Below are positions 16,271-23,857 of a stretch of DNA of 42,733 nt, in pieces. Made by a program: the position numbers and the translations under genes. The DNA comes from Reyranellaceae bacterium (GTDB lineage Bacteria; Pseudomonadota; Alphaproteobacteria; Reyranellales; Reyranellaceae). The notes beneath the pieces were generated by a model. It saw only the letters and a program-made list of their open reading frames with translations, did not search any database and was not told the DNA's origin. Position 1 is the first letter of the stretch. The number at the start of each line of letters is the position of its first letter. Location of the stretch: the NCBI GenBank assembly GCA_022844045.1, contig JALHMM010000054.1:1-42733 (forward strand), in the 5' to 3' direction.

Positions 16271-17233
16271 ATGTCAGTGATCCTGGGCTCGGGCGAGCAC
16301 CGTTATCGCGTGGTCGAGAACTGGGCCAAGCTGCCGGACGGCTGGGAGTTCCGCGATGTCGCCGCGGTCGCGGTCGACAGCAAGGACCGCGTCTACGTCT
16401 TCAACCGCGGCGCCCACCCGATGATGGTGTTCGACCGCGAGGGCAATTTCCTGCGCTCCTGGGGCGAGGGCCTGTTCAGCCGCGCGCACGGCATCGACAT
16501 CGACAGCGACGACACGCTGTACTGCACCGACGACGGCGACCACACCGTGCGCAAGGTCACCACCGACGGCAAGGTGCTGCTGACCATCGGCGTGCCCAAC
16601 CAGCCCGCGCCCTTCCTCAGCGGCAAGCCGTTCAACCGCTGCACCCACACCGCGCTGTCGCCCAACGGCGAGATCTACGTCTCGGACGGCTACGGCAATT
16701 CCTGCGTCCACAAATACGATCCGAGCGGTCGCCATCTGATGTGCTGGGGCACCACCGGCACCGATCCCGGCGAGTTCAACATCGCGCACAACATCGCCAC
16801 CGACGACGACGGCTGGGTCTATGTCGCCGACCGCGAGAACCACCGCGTGCAGGTCTTCAACGGCGACGGCAAGTACGAGATGCAGTGGAACAACATGCAT
16901 CGTCCCTGTGCGCTGTACTGCTGCGGCGGCAAGAACCCGCAATTCATCATCGGCGAGCTGGGGCCGGGCATGCCGGTCAACAGCAAGCACACCAACATCG
17001 GCCCGCGCCTGGCCATCGTCGACAAGACGGGCAAGACCATCGCGCGGCTGGGCGGCGAGCACGGCCCGGGTCTCGAGACCGGACGCTTCCTGTCGCCGCA
17101 TGGGCTGGCCGTCGATTCGCGCGGCGACATCTATGTCGGCGAGGTCAGCTACACCAACTGGCCCAGCTCCAATCCCGGCCAGCCGATGCCGAAGTTCCTG
17201 CGCTCGCTGCAGAAGCTGGAGAAAGTAGTGTGA
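16271..17233 (+). CDS. NHL-repeat beta-propeller protein
   Basis: A 320-residue six-bladed propeller of the NHL/SMP-30-like group. Repeats of the form DxxGWVYVADRENHRVQVF recur: VDSKDRVYVFNRGAHPMMVF, IDSDDTLYCTDDGDHTVRKV, NGEIYVSDGYGNSCVHKY, TDDDGWVYVADRENHRVQVF and RGDIYVGEVS. Family members include peptidyl-hydroxyglycine lyase-like enzymes and lactonases, often fused or next to oxidoreductases. No signal peptide is present. The start is ATG 16271 with GAGGAG about nine bases upstream. Its place between a GMC dehydrogenase and a Bug receptor suggests a lactonase or lyase step in the same pathway, but this is inference; no catalytic residue can be pointed to with certainty. Confidence 0.85.
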   Translation: MSVILGSGEHRYRVVENWAKLPDGWEFRDVAAVAVDSKDRVYVFNRGAHPMMVFDREGNFLRSWGEGLFSRAHGIDIDSDDTLYCTDDGDHTVRKVTTDGKVLLTIGVPNQPAPFLSGKPFNRCTHTALSPNGEIYVSDGYGNSCVHKYDPSGRHLMCWGTTGTDPGEFNIAHNIATDDDGWVYVADRENHRVQVFNGDGKYEMQWNNMHRPCALYCCGGKNPQFIIGELGPGMPVNSKHTNIGPRLAIVDKTGKTIARLGGEHGPGLETGRFLSPHGLAVDSRGDIYVGEVSYTNWPSSNPGQPMPKFLRSLQKLEKVV

Positions 17234-17291
17234 CGGCGACCCCGGTTTACCGGGGGAAGGTAGCGGACACTGAGTTGGGAGGAACAGTCGT

Positions 17292-18272
17292 ATGCGTATC
17301 GGTCTCAATCGCCGCGCCGTCCTGGGTGCGTCGCTCGCCATGCCCATGCTCGCGCGCCACGGCTTCGCGCAATCGACCTGGCCCAGCGGGCCGGTCCGGC
17401 TAATCGTCGCCTTCGCCGCCGGCGGCGCCGCCGACACGGTAACGCGCAACCTGTCGGTCGCGCTGACCGACATCCTCAAGCAGACGATCATCGTCGAGAA
17501 CCGCACCGGCGGTAACGCGGTGGTCGCGGCCAACGCCGTGCTGCAGGCGCCGCGCGACGGCTCGACCTGGCTGGTCGACGCCGCCAATCAGGTCACCAAC
17601 CCCGTGCTCGTGAAGGACCTGCCGTTCGACTACGAGAAGACATGGATTCCGGTCAGCCTGCTGGCCCGCTTCCCGCAGGTCGTCGGCGTGCGCCACGATT
17701 TCCCGGCGCAGACGATCGAGGAATACATCGCGATGGCCAAGGCCAAGCCGGGCACGATCAGCTACGGCACGCCGCCGGCCGCCGGCATGGGCCATCTCAC
17801 CGGCGAGGCGCTGCAGCGGCGCGCCGGCATCAAGCTGATCCACGCGCCCTATCGCGGCGGCGCCGACGCGGCGCGCGACATCGCCGCCGGTTCGATCGAC
17901 ACGATCATCATCACCACCTCCTCGGCACGCCCACCGGTGGCCGCCGGTCGCGCGCGCATCCTAGCGGTGACCAGCGAGAAACGCTCGGTCGCCTTCCCCG
18001 ACGCGCCGGCCCTGGCCGAGAAGGGGTTCCCCGGCTTCGACATGTTCGACTGGAACGGACTCTTCGCGGCGACGGGAACACCGGCGCCCATCATCGCGCG
18101 CATGCACGAGGCCATCGCCCAGGCCTGCCGCGATTCGCGCGTGAAGGAACGGCTCGAGCCGCTGGGCGCCGACTTGGTGGGCAACACGCCGTCGGAGTTC
18201 ACGACCTGGCTCGGCGGCCAGCGCAAGGAGCTGGGCGCGATCCTGCTCGACGCCGGCGTGAAGCTGCAGTAG
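17292..18272 (+). CDS. Bug-type (TctC family) solute receptor
   Basis: A periplasmic receptor of the tripartite tricarboxylate transporter/Bug family, 326 residues. The N-terminus has a Tat-like RRAVLGAS and a cleavage site after GFAQ. The mature start WPSGPVRLIVAFAAGGAADT matches the family (the loop with G/A-x-x-D binds a carboxylate). Further family features are VVENRTGGNAVVA and YRGGADAARDIAAG. The start is ATG 17292, with GGAGG nine bases upstream. No TctA or TctB membrane subunit is in the window, so it is an orphan receptor, which is common for this family. Its ligand is probably a carboxylated compound handled by the neighbouring GMC enzymes. Confidence 0.93.
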   Translation: MRIGLNRRAVLGASLAMPMLARHGFAQSTWPSGPVRLIVAFAAGGAADTVTRNLSVALTDILKQTIIVENRTGGNAVVAANAVLQAPRDGSTWLVDAANQVTNPVLVKDLPFDYEKTWIPVSLLARFPQVVGVRHDFPAQTIEEYIAMAKAKPGTISYGTPPAAGMGHLTGEALQRRAGIKLIHAPYRGGADAARDIAAGSIDTIIITTSSARPPVAAGRARILAVTSEKRSVAFPDAPALAEKGFPGFDMFDWNGLFAATGTPAPIIARMHEAIAQACRDSRVKERLEPLGADLVGNTPSEFTTWLGGQRKELGAILLDAGVKLQ

Positions 18273-18280
18273 CGCAACGC

Positions 18281-18383
18281 CGTCGTCCTGAGCGAAGCGA
18301 AGGACCTGGCGGTGGTGCGATCAGTTGCGATGGCGTTGCTTGACCGCGGTAGCGCGAGATCCTTCGCTTCGCTCAGGATGACG
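18281..18383. repeat. Intergenic palindrome (CTGAGCGAAGCGAAGGA family)
   Basis: The arm CGTCGTCCTGAGCGAAGCGA at the left pairs with TCGCTTCGCTCAGGATGACG at the right, around a loop of about 55 bases. It lies between the Bug receptor and the second GMC gene, ending about 11 bases before the ATG. The Shine-Dalgarno GGAGG of that gene directly follows the repeat. Confidence 0.85.
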
Positions 18384-18394
18384 GAGGCGGATAT

Positions 18395-19993
18395 ATGAAC
18401 GCGGATTTCGTCGTTGTCGGCGCCGGCTCGGCGGGTTGCGTTGTCGCGTCTCGGTTGAGCGAGACCGGCGCCACGGTGGCGCTGCTCGAGGCCGGGCCGA
18501 CCGACTGGTATCCGTTCATCCATATTCCCGCCGGCGTGCGCACGCTGTTGCGCAACAAGCGCATGAACTGGAACTACGAGAGCGAGCCGGAGGCGGTCAG
18601 CGGCAACCGACCGATCCATTGGCCGCGCGGCCGCGTGCTGGGCGGCTCGAGCTCGATCAACGGCATGCTCTATGTGCGCGGCAACGCCACGGACTATGAC
18701 GGCTGGGCGCAGATGGGCTGTCGCGGCTGGAGCTTCGACGACGTGCTGCCGCTGTTCAAGAAATCCGAGGACTACAAGCCGGGCGACGCCAGCGTGCGCG
18801 GCAAAGGCGGGCCGCTGAAGGTCGAGGACTACCGCACCATCCTGCCGCTCACCCATCTCTTCGTGAAGGCGGCGCAGGAGGCAGGATTCACCTACAACGC
18901 CGACCTCAACGGCCACAGCCAGGAAGGCGTCGGCTATTCGCAGATGACGCGCCGCGGCCGCTTCCGCGGCTCGACCGCGCGCACCTTCCTCGCCGAAGCG
19001 CGCGGCCGGTCCAATCTGCGCGTCGAGACCAACGCCGTCGCCACGCGGCTGCTGTTCGAGGGCACGAAGTGTGTCGGCGTCGCCTTCCGCCAGAACGGTG
19101 TCGATCGCGAAATCCGTGCCGCGCGGGAGGTGATCGTCAGCGGCGGCGCGGTGAACTCGCCGCAACTGCTGCAGATCTCCGGCATCGGCCCGGCCGAGCA
19201 CCTCAAGAGCATCGGCGCGCCCGTGGTGCTCGACTCACCCGGCGTCGGCGCCAATCTGATCGACCACTACGTGATCCGCATCTCGCATCGCGTGAAGGAT
19301 CTGGTGTCGCTGAACAATCTCGCTCGCGGCGTTCGTGTCGTCGGCGAGACCATCCGCTACGTCGTGACCGGCAAGGGCGCGCTGACCATGGGTGTCACCA
19401 GCGCGCAGGTCTTCTGCCGCAGCCGCGAGGGGCTGGCGAGCCCCGACCTGCAATTGCTGTTCACGCCCGCCAGCTCCGATCCCATGCGTATCGGCGAGCT
19501 GGAGCGTGAGTCCGGCATGACGGTGGCGATCTGTGTCGTGCGGCCCGACAGCCGCGGCACGATCATGGCGACCACGACCGATCCCACGGCCAAGCCGGCG
19601 ATCCGTCCCAACTATATCTCGGCCGCCGAGGATTTGCGCGTGATGACAGCGGGCTTCCGCCACACGCGCCGCATCTTCGCGGCACCATCGATGGCCCAGC
19701 ACAGCGCCGGCGAGATCATCCCCGGCCCCGCGATCGAGAGCGATCTCGACGTCGCCGACTACGCACGGCGCGCCGGCAACACGCTCTATCACCCGGTCGG
19801 CACCTGCCGCATGGGCGAAGACCCGCGCGCGGTGGTCGATTCGCGGTTGCGCGTGCGCGGCATCGGCGGGCTGCGCGTGATCGACGCCTCGATCATGCCG
19901 ACCTTGACCACCGGCAACACCAACGCGCCCACCATCATGATCGGCGAGAAGGGCGCTATGATGATTCGCGAGGACGCTGGCTTGCCGGCATGA
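18395..19993 (+). CDS. GMC-family FAD oxidoreductase, second copy
   Basis: A 532-residue choline dehydrogenase-like flavoenzyme. FAD motif GAGSAGCVVASRL is at residues of about 9-21. Signature 1 is RVLGGSSSINGMLYVRGN, signature 2 is SGGAVNSPQLLQISGIGP, and the catalytic His/Asn are in YHPVGTCRMG and TGNTNAPT. It is complete and of normal length, and is more like the classical BetA/AlkJ group than the enzyme at 14410. The ATG 18395 has GGAGG seven bases upstream. The 3' end overlaps the convergent MFS gene by 38 bases. The substrate is not known, but the gene shares direction and position with the Bug receptor upstream. Confidence 0.93.
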   Translation: MNADFVVVGAGSAGCVVASRLSETGATVALLEAGPTDWYPFIHIPAGVRTLLRNKRMNWNYESEPEAVSGNRPIHWPRGRVLGGSSSINGMLYVRGNATDYDGWAQMGCRGWSFDDVLPLFKKSEDYKPGDASVRGKGGPLKVEDYRTILPLTHLFVKAAQEAGFTYNADLNGHSQEGVGYSQMTRRGRFRGSTARTFLAEARGRSNLRVETNAVATRLLFEGTKCVGVAFRQNGVDREIRAAREVIVSGGAVNSPQLLQISGIGPAEHLKSIGAPVVLDSPGVGANLIDHYVIRISHRVKDLVSLNNLARGVRVVGETIRYVVTGKGALTMGVTSAQVFCRSREGLASPDLQLLFTPASSDPMRIGELERESGMTVAICVVRPDSRGTIMATTTDPTAKPAIRPNYISAAEDLRVMTAGFRHTRRIFAAPSMAQHSAGEIIPGPAIESDLDVADYARRAGNTLYHPVGTCRMGEDPRAVVDSRLRVRGIGGLRVIDASIMPTLTTGNTNAPTIMIGEKGAMMIREDAGLPA

Positions 19994-21131
19994 AGAACGC
20001 CAGCGCCGCGCCCAGGATATTGCCGCAGCCGGCGACGATCACGGCGACGCGGTAGCCGCCGGAGAGATCGTAGAGATAGCCGGCGAGCACCGGCAGGGTG
20101 ACGGCCGCGACGCACCAGCCGATATAGAGCAGGCCGGCGATGCGGCCGTATTCGCTGCTCGGCCAGTACATCGCGATGGCGCCGGCGGTGGAGCCGGAGA
20201 TCAGGCCGTAGCCGATGCCGATCATGCCCAGCGTCACCGTAGACACCAGCGGGTGCGGGAACAGCGACAGCACGATAGCGCCCGTCAGCGCGATCAGGTG
20301 CGCCGAGGCCATCACGCGCGGGATCGCGAAGCGGTCGACCAACCAGCCGCCGCTTAGCCTCGCGGCGGCGATGGCGGCGGGGATCGCGGTGGTCGCGGTC
20401 AGCGCGATCTCGGCCGAAGCGCCATAGGCGGTGAAGATGCCCGCGGCCTGGCTCAGCACGGTGAGGCCGGCGGCTGCGGCGAGGAAGAACACGAACCACA
20501 GGCGCCAGAAGACGATGGTGGGCGGTCCCGCCGGCCGCGCGGCCGTCGTCGATCCGGGCTCGACCAGCCGGGCGCGGGCGTGGACGGCCAGCAAGGTCGC
20601 GAGCACGCCGACGACGGCGACCACGACGCCCAGGCCGCCGAGGATGAGGCGCACGTCCCAACTCTTCACCGCCCAACCGAAGATCGGCACGGCGATCACC
20701 GCGCCCGCCGGGTAGAGGCTGAGCACATAGCCGTTCACCAGGCCCTTGCGCGCCGTGACCATCATGTTGACGGCTTGCTGCAGGGCGATGAACGCCGCGC
20801 CGCCTCCCAGGCCGAACAGTACGCCGTAGCCGAGAGTCAGCAGCACCAGCCCATCGGCCGACGCCGCCAAGCCCAGCCCGGCCGCACTGAGCGCGCAGTA
20901 GCCGAAGACCAAGACCGGCGGCGACGCCAAGCGATAGAGGCGCGGCGCGACGTTCATGCCGACCGCGAAGCTGATCGTCGCAGCGGCGAAGACGATCGCC
21001 AACTCCGAGCGGCCGACACCCAGCGAACGCTCGAGCGGCTTGAGGAAGACGCTGAAGGCGTAGAGCGAGCCCATCGGCAGGTTGACCAGCGTCGCCGCCA
21101 GCAACATCGCCCAGAGGCGCGGGTTGCCCAT
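19956..21131 (-). CDS. MFS carrier, oxalate/formate antiporter (OFA) type
   Basis: An inner-membrane carrier of about 391 residues with twelve predicted hydrophobic segments. The N-terminal PMGSLYAFSVFLKPLERSLG resembles the OFA signature region (G..Y.FSVF...L). Glycine-rich helix 4-5 segments (LGYGVLFGLGGGAAFIALQQAVN) support monocarboxylate MFS carriers. The start is ATG 21131, or GTG two codons upstream. In either case the ribosome-binding GGGGGAAGG comes from the end of palindromic repeat copy C. It follows the borosin-like methyltransferase gene on the same strand across that repeat, so it may be co-transcribed; a role in export of the peptide or uptake of an organic acid are both possible. 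Confidence 0.86.
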   Translation of the reverse strand: MGNPRLWAMLLAATLVNLPMGSLYAFSVFLKPLERSLGVGRSELAIVFAAATISFAVGMNVAPRLYRLASPPVLVFGYCALSAAGLGLAASADGLVLLTLGYGVLFGLGGGAAFIALQQAVNMMVTARKGLVNGYVLSLYPAGAVIAVPIFGWAVKSWDVRLILGGLGVVVAVVGVLATLLAVHARARLVEPGSTTAARPAGPPTIVFWRLWFVFFLAAAAGLTVLSQAAGIFTAYGASAEIALTATTAIPAAIAAARLSGGWLVDRFAIPRVMASAHLIALTGAIVLSLFPHPLVSTVTLGMIGIGYGLISGSTAGAIAMYWPSSEYGRIAGLLYIGWCVAAVTLPVLAGYLYDLSGGYRVAVIVAGCGNILGAALAFFMPASQRPRESS

Positions 21132-21137
21132 GGCCAC

Positions 21138-21263
21138 TACCTTCCCCCGGAGGGGGAAGGTGGCGCGGAGCGCCGGATGGGGGATGTCGAAGACGAACGC
21201 GGGAGTCCGTATTCGACATCCCCCATCCGCCCTTCGGGCACCTTCCCCCTCCGGGGGAAGGTA
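21138..21263. repeat. Nested palindromic repeat, copy C
   Basis: About 126 bp with TACCTTCCCCCGGAGGGGG at the left edge, inner arms GGATGGGGGATGTCGAAGAC and the complement, and the inverse at the right. It lies between the methyltransferase stop and the MFS start. Its minus-strand end GGGGGAAGG is the likely ribosome-binding site of the MFS gene. Confidence 0.93.
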
Positions 21264-21276
21264 TGAAGCGATGGGC

Positions 21277-22125
21277 TCATGCCTCGCCCGACTCCTTATA
21301 CGCCGCGTTGAGCGCGACCATGCGGTTGTAGGCGTCCATGTCGGGATCCGCCACGCGCGCCGGCGGAATGTAGAGCGTGTAGGCGGCCGAGAGCGGCGTG
21401 GTCATCAGGTCGGCGGCGACGATCTGGCGGATCACGGATTCACAGCCCGGCAGCACGGCGGCCTCATAGAGGTACATCGCGTGCGGCGGGCCGTAGATGC
21501 CCTCGAGCTTCTCGATCAGGAGCGGCATGGCCGGCAGCGCGTAGCCGCCCTGCTTGTGGGTGGCGAAGCCGAACACGCCGATCTGCCACAGCACCACCGC
21601 CGAGCTGGTGTCGACGCTGCGCCGGTTGAGCACGAAATCCGTGGCCTCGAAGGTCTGGCAGCCATGGATGCCGGGATCGACGCCGAGATCGGCGAACAGG
21701 CAATCCTCGGCCGAGATGCCCGGCAACATGCGCGCCTCGAAGCCTTCGGCGCGCGCGCGACGGATCGCCTCGTGCGCCGGCGAGACGAAGACACCGGGAT
21801 GACCGTAGAACGCCGCGCAGGTCAGCTCGCCGGCGCGCAGGCGGGCGAGGATGCGATCGACCATCCCACCGTAGGCATCGGTGCGATCCTTCTCGGGGAT
21901 GTAGGTGTCGGCCAGCGATTGCGCACCAGTGGGATTGAGTGAGCGGATCGCGCCCTCGGCGATCGGATCGCCGACAAGATAGAACACGGTGTCGGCACGC
22001 TTGATCCAGGCCACCGCCTCGGTGGTCATTTGGCCCGTGGTGCGGATGCCGGTGCCGACCACCATCAGCGCACCGCGGCGGGCCGGCGGCTGGTTGTCGC
22101 CGAAGGGATCGTCGCGATCGGCCAT
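21277..22125 (-). CDS. Borosin-type peptide alpha-N-methyltransferase (split form)
   Basis: A 282-residue SAM-dependent enzyme of the tetrapyrrole methylase fold, predicted to methylate backbone amides of a peptide. Blocks typical of OphMA/SonM borosin enzymes are present in order: VGTGI (23-27), GQMTTEA (31-37), VFYLVGDP (47-54), FYGHPGVFVSPAH (106-118), MLPGISAEDCLFADLG (133-148), GCQTFEATDF (155-164) and LWQIG (179-183). Y75, R81 and Y85 have the spacing of the OphMA catalytic Y66, R72 and Y76 as I remember them; the position of Y63 is Ala. The fungal clasp and core are absent from this chain, as in bacterial split borosins. ATG 22125 shares its first base with the stop of the peptide gene (TGATG). 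ATG, rather than the open frame up to 22380, is chosen for this reason. Confidence 0.87.
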   Translation of the reverse strand: MADRDDPFGDNQPPARRGALMVVGTGIRTTGQMTTEAVAWIKRADTVFYLVGDPIAEGAIRSLNPTGAQSLADTYIPEKDRTDAYGGMVDRILARLRAGELTCAAFYGHPGVFVSPAHEAIRRARAEGFEARMLPGISAEDCLFADLGVDPGIHGCQTFEATDFVLNRRSVDTSSAVVLWQIGVFGFATHKQGGYALPAMPLLIEKLEGIYGPPHAMYLYEAAVLPGCESVIRQIVAADLMTTPLSAAYTLYIPPARVADPDMDAYNRMVALNAAYKESGEA

Positions 22126-22352
22126 CAGTCCTTCCCCGGCAGCGACGCCGAGGCCGGCGGCGCCGATGGCAAAGCGGTGTGGGTGAGCCGCGCGTAGATC
22201 GTGCGCGCGTTGCCGCTTTTCACGACGTCGCGCTCCGCCGCGTCGAGCCCGGCGGCCGCTATCGCCGCCTCGGCGTCGCGCAGGAACGCCTCGTGCTTCA
22301 TCGGGTCGGTCGCCATCGCGACCCAGAACGCCATCAACCGGTCTTCCGCCAC
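22125..22352 (-). CDS. Candidate borosin precursor peptide
   Basis: A 75-residue peptide with a helical leader-like domain of about 56 residues and a tail. MAFWVAMATDP (7-17), LDAAERDVVKSGN (36-48) and TIYARL (51-56) align by eye with the borosin-binding/clasp segment of OphMA (LALDP...LTPQERAALELGD...AIRCAM) and with the SonA leader (AHGLTDEQINAVMTGD). The C-terminal 19 residues, THTALPSAPPASASLPGKD, are the probable core region, rich in Ala, Pro and Ser. The start is GTG 22352, with a strong GGAGG five bases upstream. Translation is coupled to the methyltransferase gene that follows. Which residues would be methylated, and whether a protease frees the core, cannot be read here. Confidence 0.78.
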   Translation of the reverse strand: MAEDRLMAFWVAMATDPMKHEAFLRDAEAAIAAAGLDAAERDVVKSGNARTIYARLTHTALPSAPPASASLPGKD

Positions 22353-22461
22353 GTCGTCCTCCGTCCCGGCACGCTAGCATAGGAGGCCGTCGGCAAGCGC
22401 CGTTGATGCCGGTGGCGACGGCGGACTACGGTGCCGCCAACAACGCGGGGAAACGGACGGG

Positions 22462-23133
22462 ATGGCGATCGACAAGCGTGTGGCGAGCGCCCAGGCGGCG
22501 ATGGCGGGCGTGCGCGACGGCGCGGTGGTCTTCGTCTCCGGCTTCGGCGGCGCGGGGTTCGCCAACAAGCTGATCGTCGCGCTGCGCGAGCATGGCGCCA
22601 AGGAGCTGACCCTCGTGGTGAACTCCGCCACCCATCGCCTGTCGCTGACCCACGAGCTGATCGCCAACGGGCAGGTGCGCAAGGTGATCGCCAGCGCCGG
22701 GCGCGGGCGCGATGCCGGCCTGTCGGTGTTCGAGCAGCTGCTGAAGGACGGCAAGATCGAGTTCGAATGCGTGCCGCAGGGCACCTTCGCCGAGCGCATC
22801 CGCGCCGGCGGCGCGGGCATTCCCGCCTTCTACACGCCGGTGGCCTACGGCACCGATCTCGCCGAGGGCAAGGAAGTACGGACCATCAACGGTCGGGACT
22901 GCGTGCTGGAGCACGCGATCAGCGGCGACCTCGCGCTGGTGCGCGCGGACATCGCCGACCGCTTCGGCAACCTCGTCTTCCGCCACGCCCAGATGAATTT
23001 CGGGCCGGCGATGGCGACCGCGGCGAAGCTGGCGGTGGCCGAGGTACGCGCGACACAGGACGAGCCGATCGCGCCCGATCGCGTGCAATTGTCGGGCGTC
23101 TTCATCGATCGTGTCGTGGCGGTGGGAGCGTAA
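22462..23133 (+). CDS. CoA-transferase subunit A (3-oxoacid/3-oxoadipate type)
   Basis: The alpha subunit, 223 residues, of a family I CoA-transferase that moves CoA from succinyl-CoA to a 3-oxo acid. The N-terminal segment has the nucleotide-like loop VSGFGGAGFANKLIVAL, followed by the expected SATHRLSLTHELIANGQVRKV and the ...GRDCVLEHAISGDLALVRAD stretch (oxyanion/CoA site). Complete length. ATG 22462 has a GGGGAAACGG stretch upstream. The beta gene follows after four bases. Together they supply the degradation of aromatic or ketone compounds with CoA thioesters. It is divergent from the borosin pair, sharing about 110 bases of control region. Confidence 0.92.
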   Translation: MAIDKRVASAQAAMAGVRDGAVVFVSGFGGAGFANKLIVALREHGAKELTLVVNSATHRLSLTHELIANGQVRKVIASAGRGRDAGLSVFEQLLKDGKIEFECVPQGTFAERIRAGGAGIPAFYTPVAYGTDLAEGKEVRTINGRDCVLEHAISGDLALVRADIADRFGNLVFRHAQMNFGPAMATAAKLAVAEVRATQDEPIAPDRVQLSGVFIDRVVAVGA

Positions 23134-23137
23134 CGCG

Positions 23138-23815
23138 ATGCCCGGGCTCAATCGCAACCAGATGGCCTGGCGCGCGGCGCAGGATATCGCCGACGGCACG
23201 GTGGTGAACCTCGGCATCGGCATCCCGGTGCTGGCCTCCGATCATCTGCCCCAGGGCCGCGACGTCTTCTTCCAGTCCGAGAACGGCGTGATCGGCGTCG
23301 GCCCGGCCGCCGCGCCCAACGAGGCCGACACCGACCTGGTCGACGCCGGCAGCCGTACCATCACGCTCAGATCAGGCGCCACCATCGTCGATTCGACGGC
23401 GTCCTTCGCGATGATCCGCGGCGGGCATATCGATGTGACGATCCTCGGCGCCTTTGAGGTCGCGTCGAACGGCGACTTCGCCAACTGGGATTCGCGCATC
23501 CCCGACAAGGGCCCGCTGGTCGGCGGCGCGATGGACCTGGCCGTCGGTGCGCGCGAGGTCTGGGCGATCATGGAGCACAACACGCGCGCCGGCGCCCCGC
23601 GCCTGCTGGAACGCTGCGCCCTGCCGCTCACCGCCGTGCGCTGCGTCCGCCGCGTGTTCACCGACATCGCGGTGGTCGATGTCACCGATACCGGCTTCGT
23701 CGTGCGCGAGCTGCTGGCCGAGGTCAGCGTCGATCAGCTGCGCGCCCGCACCGGCGCGCCCTTCACCCTCGCGGCGGACTTCAAGCCGCTGATCGTGCCA
23801 TCGCTGCCCGGCTGA
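23138..23815 (+). CDS. CoA-transferase subunit B (3-oxoacid/3-oxoadipate type)
   Basis: The beta subunit, 225 residues, carrying the catalytic glutamate in SENGVIGVGP (about residue 47), which forms the CoA-thioester intermediate. Other family blocks are NLGIGIPVLASDHLP, RGGHIDVTILGAFEVASNGDFANWD and GGAMDLAVGAREVWAIMEH. The start is ATG 23138, four bases after the stop of subunit A, with GGAG about ten bases upstream; an in-frame ATG at 23111 would overlap subunit A and lacks support. It is translated in one operon with subunit A. The exact acid (3-oxoadipate, acetoacetate or other) is not decided by sequence inspection. Confidence 0.93.
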   Translation: MPGLNRNQMAWRAAQDIADGTVVNLGIGIPVLASDHLPQGRDVFFQSENGVIGVGPAAAPNEADTDLVDAGSRTITLRSGATIVDSTASFAMIRGGHIDVTILGAFEVASNGDFANWDSRIPDKGPLVGGAMDLAVGAREVWAIMEHNTRAGAPRLLERCALPLTAVRCVRRVFTDIAVVDVTDTGFVVRELLAEVSVDQLRARTGAPFTLAADFKPLIVPSLPG

Positions 23816-23837
23816 GGCTTGACAGGCGAAGGCAGAA

Positions 23838-23852
23838 GTTCTCTTTTTGTTC
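23838..23852 (+). promoter_or_regulatory. LexA operator (alphaproteobacterial GTTC-N7-GTTC)
   Basis: GTTC-TCTTTTT-GTTC is a perfect direct repeat with seven bases between, the known alphaproteobacterial LexA box. It ends five bases before the ATG of dinB, where LexA would block transcription until DNA damage. Its closeness to the start codon leaves little room for a ribosome-binding site. Confidence 0.83.
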
Positions 23853-23857
23853 TCATC

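Noticed and set aside
17236..17264. A remnant of the palindromic repeat before the Bug receptor
   Set aside because: TTTACCGGGGGAAGGTA resembles one end only; it is too short to be called a copy with confidence.
22462..23815. The CoA-transferase as part of the borosin cluster
   Set aside because: It is divergent from the peptide pair and is a common catabolic enzyme; proximity alone is not enough.
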